Below are positions 32,691 through 46,200 of a stretch of DNA of 64,000 bases, one piece after another; the stretch's first letter is position 1, and each line of letters begins with the position of its first letter. The stretch lies in NCBI GenBank assembly GCA_021234155.1, contig JAJEKV010000054.1, positions 248,001 to 312,000 on the forward strand. The letters run 5' to 3'. The notes beneath the pieces were generated by a model. That model saw only the letters and a list, made by a program, of their open reading frames with translations. It did not search any database and was not told where the DNA came from. This DNA is from Isoetes taiwanensis. Lineage: Eukaryota > Streptophyta > Lycopodiopsida > Isoetales > Isoetaceae. Position numbers and translations under genes: made by a program.

Positions 32691-34140
32691 TATTTTTTAT
32701 GGGTAGTTCGCATGTGTGCGGCTACCCACTATCCACCATTGTAGAAAATCTGCTGAGATGAATGAGAAGCAAGTCTAAGTCGGGCGGTTTGTTGGTTTCA
32801 TGCGAGTCCCATTCTAGAATGTTAAAGTCAAATAACAATTCATGACCATCTCAAAAGTAGGATATCTTAGAAGAGTATGGTTTTCATCTTCAATAACCTG
32901 TAATTGGCAATATGTACATAATCTCGCTTCACGCAACAATTGTGATTGCTCCCATCTGTCTCAATCAGTAGCTTATAGAAACCTATGCGAATTGATGCAA
33001 TAGCTATAAGCTTTTTCCTGGACAAGGATTCAAGCAACGATAACATGAAAACAAGCAAATACTCACTTTTACGAGTGCATTAGGTCTAGGCCATATATCC
33101 ACCAGTCAAATCGCATACATGCCACATATCACCGTCCAAATTGCATTTTATGTAGCATATGGTAAATGCTTAACTTCTTTCCCTAGGGTTTGCTCTTCAA
33201 GCAATCCAATACAGAGTGGAGAACTTGTACAATAAACTAATAAGATAAAGACTTGAAAGGGAAAATGGACAATTCATTATGGGCATTAGTGAATGATAGG
33301 ACAACTTATTATGAGCACCAATGAATGACTTAATGAAGCAAGCTCTACTTCAAACGTTCGTGGGGCTTGTATGATATTGTGGTGAAACCCACGATATCTC
33401 ATCGAGACCTTTCTAATAACCAGTGATTTGACATCGTAGGACGTTGTGCCCATGGAATGTTGGGGAAACTAAGAGAATATCTATGGAATCTTGAGAGAAT
33501 CTTTACGACCTTAAAGGAATTTCAAGATTTTAATTTTTCAGAGGTTTCAAACAAATACACGTCGCACAAGCCTACATGAGCCACCACAATAATTTTCTTC
33601 GATTCAAGTGATATTAGCTTTGATAGAAAGAACTCATTGTCATTTACAATGTGCTTGAAGGACACATTCCCATTTGGATCATAACAAAAAAATTACAATA
33701 ATTTCCTTCAAAAATACCTTTAAATCAAGGGCGTTTTTTAACAAAACTTATAATAAGTTAAGGGTATATGCTGGTCATGGCTGAGTGTTATTGTGCCAAG
33801 TGTTATTTCTTTTTTAAGGACCATTGGTTCCCAGCATAAACGTGAGAATATTTGAAATCAAGGGCACGTGATTTTACACCACATAGCCCCGTATAGCAGG
33901 ACGCTCACCATATGTCCCCAATACGTATGTTCATACGCAACATATAAAATTGAATACAAAGCAAGCATGAACATTGAAATAAAGCAGATGCCTTATCAGT
34001 AAAACCCTCATGGGATTCATGTGCCCTCGGAAGTCTCTTCGCTGCTTCAAAGATACTTTGAGGTCATCTATATCCAAACAGTACAAAGCCTCATCAAGGT
34101 GCTGTATTGAATTCATGAATGGACATCGAGGTTTCTTTTG
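32691..34140. other. Intergenic, no gene recognised
   Basis: AT-rich. Open stretches are short and without motifs. Confidence 0.4.
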
Positions 34141-34149
34141 CTACCAACT

Positions 34150-35490
34150 CCACATCTACATGCAAATGAAGGCATTCTGACCTACTGCCAGCAGAACATG
34201 AGCACCTGGAATATCTTCCTCATCAAAATCAATATCCACATTCACAACTGGACTGAATATCCCATCCGGATCCATTAATCCATCATTCTTCTCTACATCC
34301 CTATGTGTGGTTTAAAAAAAAAGCAAGTATATACATGAACACCGAGCGCCAAGAAGACCTAGATAGCAGAGAAAGAGTGATCTTCCACATCCACTGGTAT
34401 GAAACCATCTCATGGGCCGGGATCTGGTATTATAGGAGGCTTTGGAGGTCTATCCCTATCATCATCATCACTGTCCATGTAACACACGTCTCCCTCACGA
34501 ATGGCAACACCTGCATGGGCATCCCAGTACCGCCTTCTCCCCTTACCAACTCGCTCTACGGGAACAACTCCGGAGGCTGAATAATACATTCCTCACATTA
34601 ATGCGAGAGGCATGCGTAGAATCTAACGTCAATCTCCAAGCGGCCTCAACACACTGCTGGGAAGTAAAAGATGTGTTTGTTGGCAACACCCAAAATCCAT
34701 TGAACACAAACTTCTCAGTCTATAACATCCTACAAATGATTTGAATAAGAGAGGCACTTACATGGCGCTTCCCATGATACGTGTGGAAATGCTTTGCTTT
34801 GGCAAACATGTTACATTATCAAGGGTGACACAGTTTTTAATATCTCCAGCCCCATAGGGAGCATACAGATTCTTTCCCCTCTCAATTTGATCAGCTGTCA
34901 CGTCCTTCATGTGATGCCTGTGATGGAGCTTTTCCATGTATCATTCCCTCAAAGCAATGCATTTTCGTGTCCCTCAAGGCTTTGCACAGTATAACTGCCT
35001 CAATAGGTTTATGTGTATCCCATCCAGGCTCTTCTTCAGCCTTAGATTTAGGAGTGGTGAGAGCAATTATGAAGACTACTTGAATGTGCAGGTGGTCAAG
35101 GTTGAAACCCCTCTTTTAGCTGACAATGCCAGCCATACACTCACATTGCAAGAACCTACACACAATACTGTAAATTCCCTCCCACACATCTACACCGCTA
35201 ACACTGACGGTTACATGGACATCCAACGATGATTGCTCATCCCTGCTAACAGCACTCTGTCTCACAGGCTTGCTAATGATTTTCTTCCTCACTGCAAGTT
35301 TCTTGCCTGGAGGGAGGGTTATTTTGCCATGATCCCCGAAAGGGGAGGGTTGGTCTCCCTTAAACCCATGTCCGAGGAAGTTTTATCTCATCCGCCATAG
35401 GCTGTTCTTCAGCTTTACGTTTTTTTGCAAGCTTTTCTTTGTGCAAAACGTTGAATAATGCGGACACCATAGACGAAGCTATAGCAGCAT
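34150..35490 (-). CDS. Unrecognised multi-exon gene or gene relic
   Basis: Several minus-strand stretches have coding-like composition in consistent order, though in different frames. They are KLAKKRKAEEQPMADEIKL (about 35440-35380), GHGFKGDQPSPFGDHGKITL followed by GKKLAVRKKIISKPVRQS (about 35378-35240), HKPIEAVILCKALRDTKMHC (about 35030-34965), ADQIERGKNLYAPYGAGDIK (about 34900-34840), GDVCYMDSDDDDRDRPPKPP (about 34505-34440) and DPDGIFSPVVNVDIDFDEED (about 34275-34215). I do not recognise the family. The basic N-terminus and acidic C-terminal part suggest a nuclear protein, but that is a guess. Frame changes could be introns or decay. A possible start is ATGGTGTCC near 35468. It would be divergent to the helicase gene. 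Confidence 0.35.
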
Positions 35491-35492
35491 GG

Positions 35493-35575
35493 CTCAAGCT
35501 AGGGTGATGCTAGGGATGGACGGCTCAAGCTCAAGCTAGGGTGATGCTAGGGATGGACGGCTCAAGCTCAAGCTA
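35493..35575. repeat. 37-bp tandem repeat
   Basis: CTCAAGCTAGGGTGATGCTA begins at 35493 and 35530, with a partial third copy at about 35567. It lies at the 5' edge of the preceding candidate gene. Confidence 0.85.
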
Positions 35576-36149
35576 CGGTAGCGATATGAGGAGTAGCCAT
35601 GCTGGTGCCAGAAACCATGGCAAATTTCTTCCCTGCAAAGAAAAAATATTAGGGTCTTGATCAGGAAAAAAAATCCGATTAGATGCTCTGTTTCTAGCAG
35701 TTAGGGGTTTTAATCCTTAACTTGAAAATTGGGTTTGTCGATTTTGAGAGGATCATAGATCCAGAAGCAAGAATATCAGGGTTAAGAATGTCGGCATCCT
35801 GGGAAGCAAAGCTTGAATTAACAGGGGTTTTTGCTTTCTTTGCTTAAATTTGCTTCAGATATAGAGACCACATCTCAGAAACAGGATTGAATTCAAGAGA
35901 TTTGTTAGAAACAAGGGATTGTTAGAGATTTTTCAGATAAGTACCCTGGATTCGTCTCTAGATGTCAGCCGGAAACGCATAAGGCGGGAAATGGAAGTTG
36001 GAATTGGATGAAACTTGCTTACAAAGGTATGGCAAAGCAGAGGAAGGATATTTGCCGGAACAGAGAGAGCAGGGGATTTTTGTCGAAAACAGACGACGAT
36101 GGAATATTCGAAAGACTATTGGCAATAATCTTTAGAATATTCCATAAAA

Positions 36150-37080
36150 AAGAATATTCGGGGAGTTATGCGTAATAACTACAATCAGATCTAACGGCCA
36201 GGGACGGTTAGATCCATATAACTTCCGAGGACATGGGCTAGATAACGTCCTCTCCCGAGGAGTTATGGGCCAGGAAAATGGCCGAGTGGCCAGGAAATTC
36301 CGAGGCCGTTTTCCTGGCCCATAACTCCGAGGAGAGGACGTTATCGGCCTTAACGTCCTTGGCCGAGGCATTTGGCAGAGCCCCTATAGCCAAGCTTGGC
36401 AGCCTGCACTGCCATCTCTGTTTTTGGTGTACCGTCGCAACAAACCCGCAGAGCTAATCGTCCAAGTCCGGCGAGCCCCTGAAACCTTCCATCTCCATGG
36501 GCCAGGCCTATTTCGTGCTCCGAATTTTGTGATATCCTTCTTCGCCGGAATAGAGCTCCATTCCTTCATGCCTCCTTCCCTTCCCGCCGGATCTGTCCCT
36601 CTCAGACCTCCTTAACAAATCCCAAATAGCTCTGTTTTTTAAACAGAGCATCTGCTGCAGCAGGAGTGAGGCGGATGCTATCAACAATCGTCATTTTTGC
36701 CAAGGAAGCCCAACTATGGCGACGGATTTACAGCGCTGGTTGCATAAGACTGCAGAACTGGTTGCGGATGCTGCGGTGGATGCCATCTTCAGCGACAAGA
36801 TGCACGACTTACGGGCCGCCGGCTTATGGCTATATGGCGCCCGCTATGGCTTTGTCATTTGTGCTTGGCTATGGCGGAGGGCCCAGAAAAAAGAAAACGA
36901 CCACGTTGCAGCAGAGGAAATGTTATGGCCATAACATCTTTGTTATGGAGATGTTATGGCCATAACCAATTGGGCCACATAATGTTACTGGACATAACAT
37001 CTAGAGATCAACGGCTGAGATTAAACCCTACAGCTAAATGCTGAGGCCAAGGACGTTAAGGGTTTAAAAATCCCTCCCCT
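36150..37080. promoter_or_regulatory. Inverted-repeat block upstream of the helicase gene
   Basis: Long arms pair between about 36240-36285 and 36300-36345 (CTCGGAGTTATGGGCCAGG type). A second pair, CTTAACGTCCTTGGCC (36349) and GGCCAAGGACGTTAAG (37045), encloses about 680 bp. The exact palindrome ATGTTATGGCCATAACAT (36919-36936) and a second GTTATGGCCATAAC (about 36951-36964) follow. AAACCCTA (telo-box, near 37023) and TGGGCC (site II-like, near 36970) lie in the last 300 bp before the start codon and are typical of plant housekeeping promoters. A small transposon origin is also possible. Confidence 0.45.
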
Positions 37081-37261
37081 TTTTCCGCCCAACCTATGCC
37101 ACAATCTAGGAAACTGGTTATTTCGGGGACTATTCGGTATGATCGTATAGAAATTTCATGTCCTCGAATGCCGGAAAACGAGCTCATAACATTTCAAGCC
37201 ACTCGTAGCCCCGCTCCATGCGACGCTATATTGGGATCCATATCTAATCTTATAAGCTGCC

Positions 37262-40200
37262 ATGGTTGCCCTCATATCAGATGCGGCCGAGGAAGGGCGT
37301 CTGCGCCTCATGGAGCAGGACCGCGTCGCATTAGCATCTCATCAGACCAAGTTGCATAAAGTGGTTCTTAGCTGGGATTACTTGCGTTTGCTTGGACAAA
37401 GCAAGGTATAGCTTCAAATCATTCATCAATTCGCAACGTCGGAAACAAGTTGCTAATGTAGCCTTTAATTTGGCAGGTAACTGATAAAAAACGTAAAAAA
37501 GCCGATATAAATGATCCTCCTTTAAGACCTGTTCCGGAAACTTTTGATAGCGTTGAAGATTACCTCTCAGTTTTTGAGCCCTTGCTGCTGGAGGAATGTC
37601 AGGCCCAGATTATCAGAGGCGATGATGAAGGAGGTCTATATTTTGCTCGGTCTGCAATTGCTTCAAGTTGTTTATTCGGGCATTAATCTGATGCTTGCAG
37701 CAGGAGTTTCTGAATGCCACATGGCTGCCCTCACGCATTGTGAGAAGGCAAATGAGTTCCATGTTGCAAAGTTTGTGACTAAAGCCGATATTGCTGAAAC
37801 CTTTACAGATAATGATCTTGTTTTGCTGAGCAAGGAGGTATGCATTTTCCACTACTATTAGCTATTTGATATTTATGAGGATGTTGTCATTCTAGTGTAT
37901 ATGGTTGCATGTGCTTTATTCAATAAATTATGTTGGGAGAATAGCTTCAACCTCTGCCTTCCTCTTGAGCACTTTTCTCTTTCTCGCAATACACAGCATA
38001 CACCAATCTACATCTTATTTGCTATTTGAACAGTCCTTTCTCTTCAGTCTTACATTCTGATTTACTTTATTCTTATGAGACTCGGATCTTCAAGATCCAG
38101 AATTATAGTGTGACTGGCACAGCAGGGTTAAAAAGTCAGAATAAGCGTCACATTCACCATGCAAGCTACAATCTAGGGGATCTTCTATAATCATATCTTC
38201 CACTGAGCACCTCATCTAGGTCGTTGGCTTTGCAAAGTCCATCTATAAGATAACTATAAGATTTGGTATGCAGCCCTTTGCAATCATGTCCTCACATGAA
38301 CGTTGGCTTGCTTGCTTCACAACATCTATATGACACTATTAGTCACTTGGAAGACATCCTTCCATAATCACATGTCAGCAACACTCAGCGCCTTATCTAA
38401 TTTGTTGGCTTTGCGGGTTGATCTACAAGAAAAGCTGCAGATAACAACATCTGGAAAGGATTGCACACATCTCATTCAGAAGAACATAAGCCGAATCCAC
38501 CATGTTGATTTTGTTTGATTTGGCTCTTGAAATGCAGAGTCATGACAGAATTGTAGGTAACGTTATCTGGTTCTCATTTCATGGCAACCATAAAATCCAG
38601 CAAATGACAAGCTTGCACACATCTCAGCCAAGAAGAGCAAAAGTCTGATCTACCATGTTGGTTTGGTTTGCTCTAGTCATGGTAGAATTGTAGGTAACGT
38701 CATCTGGTTGTCATCCTCATCAACCATAAGATCCAGCAACTGACAAGCTGGGAACTGGTTTCAGTTCTAAATATAACCACCGAAGGTCACTGCCCAGGTT
38801 GAAAGACAGCCTCCCCAGGCAAGATAACAGAAGGGCCTGCATTATTTCTTCTCTCCAATTGCTTTATTAAATCTTGATGCTAGTTAAATAAATCAAAATC
38901 TGGCTTGTTTCAAGCAATGGTAGGCTCATGGAAGAAAAAATAGAACTGCTAGAATCTTCTTCCAATTTTCCCCTCCTAAATAAGGGTCAAAGGTTGAAAC
39001 TGTCTTTTGGATATTTAATTATTTTCTTGGGAGTTCACCATGAGCCGTTTTCCAGAAGTTGTATCTTTCTTTGCTCTCACAGTTTCGTAAGGCATGTTTG
39101 TAAACTTGGGGGTAGCACTCCACAAGCTGTATCCTTCTTTGTTCTCACAACTTGTATGGCATGTCTCTAGCAACTTGGGGGGGCAGTACTACCGACTGCT
39201 TATGCTTTTGGGATTTTTGAAGGTCATGAGCGTCCACAGACGCTTAGACTGCGTTTATATCTCGATAGGGAGTCAGGTTCAGGTCAAAATAAAGGCTCTC
39301 TGATGATACGGGGCTCGTTGCAAGTTTCATCTTCGGACTCGCCATGGTGGATTACAAAGGTATATCATAGTATGGATCTTTATTTATAGGCAAAAATCAA
39401 GGAGTTTGTTATTGCCAATAATTTTTAGTTATTATTGTATATTTCAGAAATGATTGTCTGTCTGTGCATGTTTAGTTTTTGAGACTGGAAGTTGTTGATT
39501 GCATTCTCTGCAGCTTTGCAACCTGTCAACCATATCACGAGAATATGCAGCATTGCAGTCTATCAGTTCCCTTCCATTTAAGGATGTTATATTGTCAGCA
39601 AAGTCGGTGGCAACAGGGAAAACTGCAAATGGAAGTTCTCATTGGAACATACCACTGCCTTTATTCGAGTATCTTAAAACTACCCATAACCCATCACAAA
39701 TGCAGGCTCTTGAGGTTTGTTTAGCTCTGGCTTTATTGTGGTTCAAGTTATAACATCAATATGATGTATGCCTTGTTTTCTTTGCAGGCAGGACTTTCTC
39801 GTGAACCATTGGTCCTTATACAGGTTTTCAAAGCTCTGATTAGGTTTATAGATTTACTAGAAGATGTAATATATTACAGTTTTTCCACCCCTGTAACTAT
39901 ACTCTGCAGTATTTCACTGCAGTAGAATGGATCTTTTTCTGCCTAACATTCACCTTAGTTCTAAATATGTGTGACATTTTTCTCCTTAAGTGATTTTGTT
40001 TTTTTTGTTTTATACTAGTGTGCATGTGGTGTATCCACTCATTTGTTCCTCCTTTACTTTTCAATTACGTAGTAAGTGAGGTATTTAGGTCTTATATGAT
40101 TGAATTATCCAGGGCCCACCAGGGACTGGCAAGACACAGACCATATTAGGGGTTCTTAGCGTTGTCCTTCATTCAACGCCTGCAAGGATACCTTCAATGC

Positions 40201-43200
40201 AAGTACACAGTAATGAGCATCATTCATAATCCAATTTTTCTTAAGGTGGCCGCGGGCTTAAAAAAAGGATTAAACGTATCCCTTGTTTTTTTCTTACTTC
40301 AGTGATGGATGTTTTGTTGAGGAGAAGATAGAACTTCCCTTTTGTGAGAAGTAAGTAAATGATTCTGCATGGTAGGTATAAACTAACTAGTTACTTATCA
40401 ACGTTTAAATTGTTGAAACCAGACTGCAACACTGGATGAAAGCCTCGCCATGGTTACTGTATGCTGGTAATCCTCGTGATGTGATAATGCCTGAAGATGG
40501 AGATGATGGTTTTTTTGAAATTTCTCCAAATCAGTATGTGAGTGTCCATTTTATTCTAGTTTATGCCTATAACACATTGCTAAAGCTTTTTTGGGATATA
40601 GACACCAGAGGTTGTGAGTGCAAAGAGGAAGCATCGGGCACATGTTCTTGTTTGTGCGCCTTCAAATTCTGCTTTGGATGAAGTTGTTCTTCGGCTTATC
40701 ACTACAGGTATCTCTTTAACCTTTGATTGATTCCAAGAAAATTAAACATTTGTTCTGTTAATAATATCTTTTGAGATGTTCTTGCCCATTTGTTTATCGG
40801 GGAAATTTGTAGAGCCATGTATGCTCTATTCTATTTGTTTATCAGGGAAATTTGTAGAGTCTTGAAAGTGTCTCATTTAGCTGCAGTTAGTGCCGACTAA
40901 AATAATGTTTGCCCCACCATCCATCTTGCAACGGCACAGACACTTTTATCATTGATGATTAAATGGATTCTATTGGCTGATGGCTATCAACTGGATTCTA
41001 CTTGGCCATAGCTATTTTCTTCTCTATAATCCTGTCTGCTGATTGTTCAACGGAGATAATGTAAATTGTCAGAATTTAGATATTCCTTTGCAACAGGTTT
41101 TATTCCTAAATTAAGGAAGGTCAAAATATTCTTCTTCAAAGGTGCAAACCTTGTTATTTGAAAACAAGACTGGACAGCCTTTTTTCTATCAAACTCACTT
41201 AGCAGTACTAAAATAATGGCAATACGAAAAGTAATGCAGGAATTTGTTTGAATCTGAACAGCTCCTTTTCACTTGGATTTTGCCAAATTGCTTGAAAAAC
41301 TCTCTTTTACCTGTTAAATGTTTAGTTGCACCCGAATCTATCAACCAAGTGTCCTGTTCCAGATTGTGGGCAGCAACATTTAAAAATTGAGTCTTGAACT
41401 CTTTTATAGACACTTGAGATACTTGTGCAGTCGTCTCTATCTTAGCCACTTTTTGTAATTTTAAAACATCCTTTGCTTCTTGTTGGTTAAAATTATAAGG
41501 AAGATGCCATTTCAGCTTGTTGCAATCATGTTTGAGGTGACTGTTCTTGTTACAGTACCAACAAGAAAAGGGAGTTTTAGACTGGGAAACATATGTAGAG
41601 TGCGATAAAGAATTAGAATCAATAGAAGAAGTAATAGGAGTAAGAATGGGTGAAGTGCAAGCCCTGCTTCATAATAACTTGCTGCTTCATGTTATTGAAG
41701 CTTTTTGTTAACAATCTCTGCTTCCAACAGTTTATGCTGCAATTGTCTAAAGTTATTTTGATCTGTACTGTCATCTTAAGATGATTACCAAGAACGTGAT
41801 AGTCCCTGGTGCCTTTAAGTACATACATGATCAAGGTGACATTATCCAACTTACCACCACTCGCACAATGTTTTTCTTTGAAGGCTTTGAGCTGCTGAAG
41901 ATAATCTCTCGTGTTTGTGCAAGCCATTAAGCGCTTACATGATCAAGGTGATATCATCCGACTTACCACCTTTTTTACTGCCAAGGCTTTGAGCTGAAGA
42001 TAACATATCATGTTTGTGCAATTTTCTAACCTGAGATTATTCATCTGACTTTGAATAAAGATCTGCTGTCCAACTTCTTTTTGAACATAGGCTGCTTGAA
42101 AAAAATCAAATGCCGCATTAAATGTCTTAGACACCCTAGTATCCCTTCGAAAATCTGTAGCCATCAAATGAGCAAGAAAATCCTTCTTATCCTTGGGAGT
42201 AAGAGGATTCCAATCTTCAAAAAAAAAAAACCATCTCCAAGGTCTTTCAAATTGAGTTTGGTTTCAAAAGCATCTCGCCAATATACCAATTATCAATCTC
42301 CAAGACAGAATGAGTTGGATTATCAGTTGGACCCATCTTTCTGGCACAGTTCAGTGGACCAAATGCTTCAAATGACCCTGTCAATGCTAAGGCAAGATTT
42401 TGAAAATGTTAACAGAAAATTCCACAGAAATTGCAAGATATCAACTCTGATTTGGAAGAAACTTGGCTTTCAAACAGCCATTCAGGTCCGATTCAGCCTG
42501 TAAATTCTGGGCTTCAAATTCTCAACTCGACAATAACAAGGCGATTCTGGCCCTGGCAGCAATGGAAGATGAATATGACATAGTTCTTCAAGATAATGTC
42601 GCATGGGAAACTATGACAAATCTAATGTAGATTTATCTTAAAGATGATGTCCTGTATTATATTAAACGTTCTGTTGATCAGGAAATGCATCCTTTGGTAG
42701 TAGGAGATTAGCTTTAAAAATTGTGGGATGTGTACAGTCCAAGTTTGAGAATGAGTTTGCAGCATGTGACTTTGGGCATGAATCTGCAGAGAGGCATAAG
42801 AATGGATGGGATGCTTGTGGCTCAGATATAACAAACAGTTCATCGGCACGAATTCCTAGAGAAAGATAATAATGGATTGCATCCTCCCCCTCCCACCTTC
42901 TCTGGGTCTCTTCCACCTGCTGCTGCTCCTCCTTCGTTCTTCCTTCTTCTTTTTCTTCTTCTTCTTCTTCTTCTATAAACCATAGTCATGCCCATCTGTA
43001 GCTAGTCTGTTTTTCCTAAAGCCTGTGGTTCTGTTAGGGCGGCTCATACTATGTATCTTTCTTCACCATGAATACATTAGACTGCATATAATCAATGCCT
43101 TTTCAGGAATCTAACAGCAGTTCGTGAAGTATTATGACGAGAAATGTGTATCTTTATTTGTTCATGAGCTTGCTAAAAAGAGAAGTGTCCAAAAGATAGA

Positions 43201-46200
43201 AACAGCTGCAGCCCAAGGCCAAAGCAAGATAGAAATGTCTTCATTCTAACTTGTTGAAGAAGAGTCAACAGTATAGGAGCACAAACAATCATTTCAGAAG
43301 ACAAGACATGATAAGAATATCAAAGGGCCAAGTTCTGATATTAGAAAGCATTCAATGAGGCAGCTAGGATGACAATTCATCTTCCTAGAAGTTTTTCAAT
43401 TGAAATTTGATTAGATGGTTCTAGTTACTATTTGATCTTTTAGGTGTTATAATCCTCCTTGCAAATCCGCAATTTTGTATTTTTTTTTGGTCTCATAAAC
43501 TTATGGGTCTTTCATGGAAGTTAACAAATCTCCCCTCTTCCTCCCACCTCGTCAACATGAGAAGATAAGATTGTGTTTCAAGAGGTATTCTGGCATATTC
43601 CAGGTTTGTGGCATTGGTGCCAAGTACTTTGTCTTAACATGATCAAAGGAAAATTGCAGCATCAGACACTCACGTGGAACCTGTCATCTTGATGAATAAA
43701 TTCAGACTCCTTATCCTTCTCAAGCAATTTTTAGCGCAACTAGGCCTCTTCTCTCTGTTACGCGTCTATAAAATCTTTAGGAAGAGCAAAAAATATTTCA
43801 TGGTCATTCTAGATGACTATATCTGATGTATATAGGTATTTTTGGTTTGGAAACCAAGAATCAGGCTTTTTCATATTTTAAACACTTTTGTACTGTTGTT
43901 TAGGACCAGTTAGGCCACACATTAAGTGCTTTGAACTGATAATGGCAGAGAGTGTGGAAATGATGGATTCAATGGTTACTGTGGTGTTGCTGAAGATATG
44001 AAAATGTGCATGCTCAAAATGGAGTATCACGAGATTTGTTTGGTATATTCTAGCCTAAAGAGAAGATGAGAAGAATTCAATTTTAAGTGAGGATCTGATC
44101 TAAAACTGCACATTCATCATTCTCCCGAATATGGTTCAATGGAGGATGTGATATGAACTTCACTTGTGACCATTGGAATAAAAGTTAAAGAGCGACATCA
44201 GCATCAAGTCCTCTAAGCCTGGATCTATGAGGCATTAAAATGTGAAACTTAAACTCTTAACCTGATAATTATGCGACGTCATTCTAGCTACTATATAGCT
44301 GTTTACGGTTCATTCATTCTTGCTTCAACTAGTTCTGTTCCAGTGCCTTCCTTTTTCAATGTCATTCCCAGATTCTGTAATGAGTCTGCTTTCAAGGATA
44401 TGCATGTCTGATGAAGGTGCAATGTGATATTTCCTAATTGAAATCAGCCATTCTCTTTCTTGCTCTTATAGTTCTCTCGTGTTCTTGCCTGGTTGCTGTA
44501 GCTTTGATCTTAATTTCTGTCAAGACTTTAAGATGATCCAACCGTTTTTCTCATCTTTATCAGCATCTGTGTCAGCCTTTCTCTGACTTAAGAACACTAT
44601 GAAGGTCTACGAGACCGAGGTACATCATAAGAATCCTTCCAGACCTGATAATTTGAGCCATCTAATACTAGATTTCCTGCCAACTTTCATGGCCGTCAAG
44701 AACCCATGGCCTATTGGTAATCTTTCTGAAACTGTCCTCCCAAATGTAATTAACAGTCTGACAAATCCAGTCTTTTTTCAATACTACAATTGATGCGAGT
44801 TCTGTGAGATCTCTAGAGTTATGAACAGAGTAATGGTACCAGCTTTCTACTGTCATCTTCAGAAAAATGCTGAAGATTGAAGGAAATTGGTAGAAACTAT
44901 CAAGGTTCCAAATGTCAATCATCAGCCATAAAGATGTCCAAGCAGCCCAAAATGGACCCATGTATACAATCTGATGTGGATATTGAGCAGTCTTGTATCA
45001 TCTGAATAAAATTTGATGTAGATCCAGACTACAGCCACGACAAATGCACCCTAGCTGGGTAAGGGGATTTCAAGATCCTGATTACAGAACGGTAGGCTGG
45101 TGGAATTACATTTTAAGCACACTATAAACTGCTCTGATACCATGTTGAGTTCATTGCAGAATGGGATGATCTATTGGCAAGCAACAAAAAGCATTTAATC
45201 TTTTTCTGCAATGCATACATTATGTCCTAAAGAAACACAGGGAAACCTTGCTGGGAAGCTTTACTAGAAATGCAGATTGGGAACCTCGTGTGATGAGGAG
45301 AAGCTGTTGATGTAACAGACTTTAACAATGGCCTAAACACTGGCTGGTTGGAAACTTTTTAAAATTGCCAGTAAGTGCAAATTATCTGTGCACATGCGTA
45401 CATTTTTTTTAACCTATGATCAATATATTTTGTTACTTAGATTTAATTGACAAGATGGAATGGCATGTATGAGTGCTAGAACTTTTGAAAAGCTGGAGAA
45501 CTGACATGTTATGATGTGCAAAAGCGGTGCTAACATGCCAGGATGTCCATTCATCACCTTACTCAAGGTCAATTCTGAGTTTAGTTTCTCTTCCGCTAAC
45601 GTCTCTCTTAGCTTATAAAATAAAGGCATGCCAAGGATACTCCTAAGAGAGTCTAAACGTGAAGTGATAAGGCAATGAACCTTGTGTTTATAGATCTGTT
45701 TGGTTTGTCAGGTCTACATGATGAGCATGGCCAGCAATACATACCAAGTGTTGTCCGTGTTGGTCTCCATGTCCACCATTCTGTACAATCCGTCAGCATG
45801 GATAATCTGGTATTCACTGGATGTATAGGTGTAACATGGCCGTGGACTAAATATCTGAGTAAAACCTTGTTGATTGTCAGGCTGAACAACGGTTGAAAAG
45901 CATAGATCGGTCATTGGCACCTCGTGGTGCCACTGGTGGCTCTGAACGTGATCGGATAAGGCTTGCTATTCTCGAAGAGGCTGCAATTGTATGTCACAAA
46001 GCACTGTACTCTGAAATTGTGAGTTATATTAACATTATCCAATGTTACAGGTGTGCTGTACATTAAGCTTTAGTGGTGCTAGCATATTTTCCCGAATGCG
46101 CCGTGGATTTGATGTGGTTGTTATTGATGAAGCTGCACAGGCGGTAGAGTTTTTTCACCATTTTTTCTCTTCTTTTCTTTTCTTAATGAGTATAATTGGC

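Noticed and set aside
36716..36934. 72-residue open stretch MATDLQRWLHKTAELVADAA
   Set aside because: Plausible composition, but no family match, and it lies in the inverted-repeat block. I found no splice link to the helicase gene, so it is not called as a gene.
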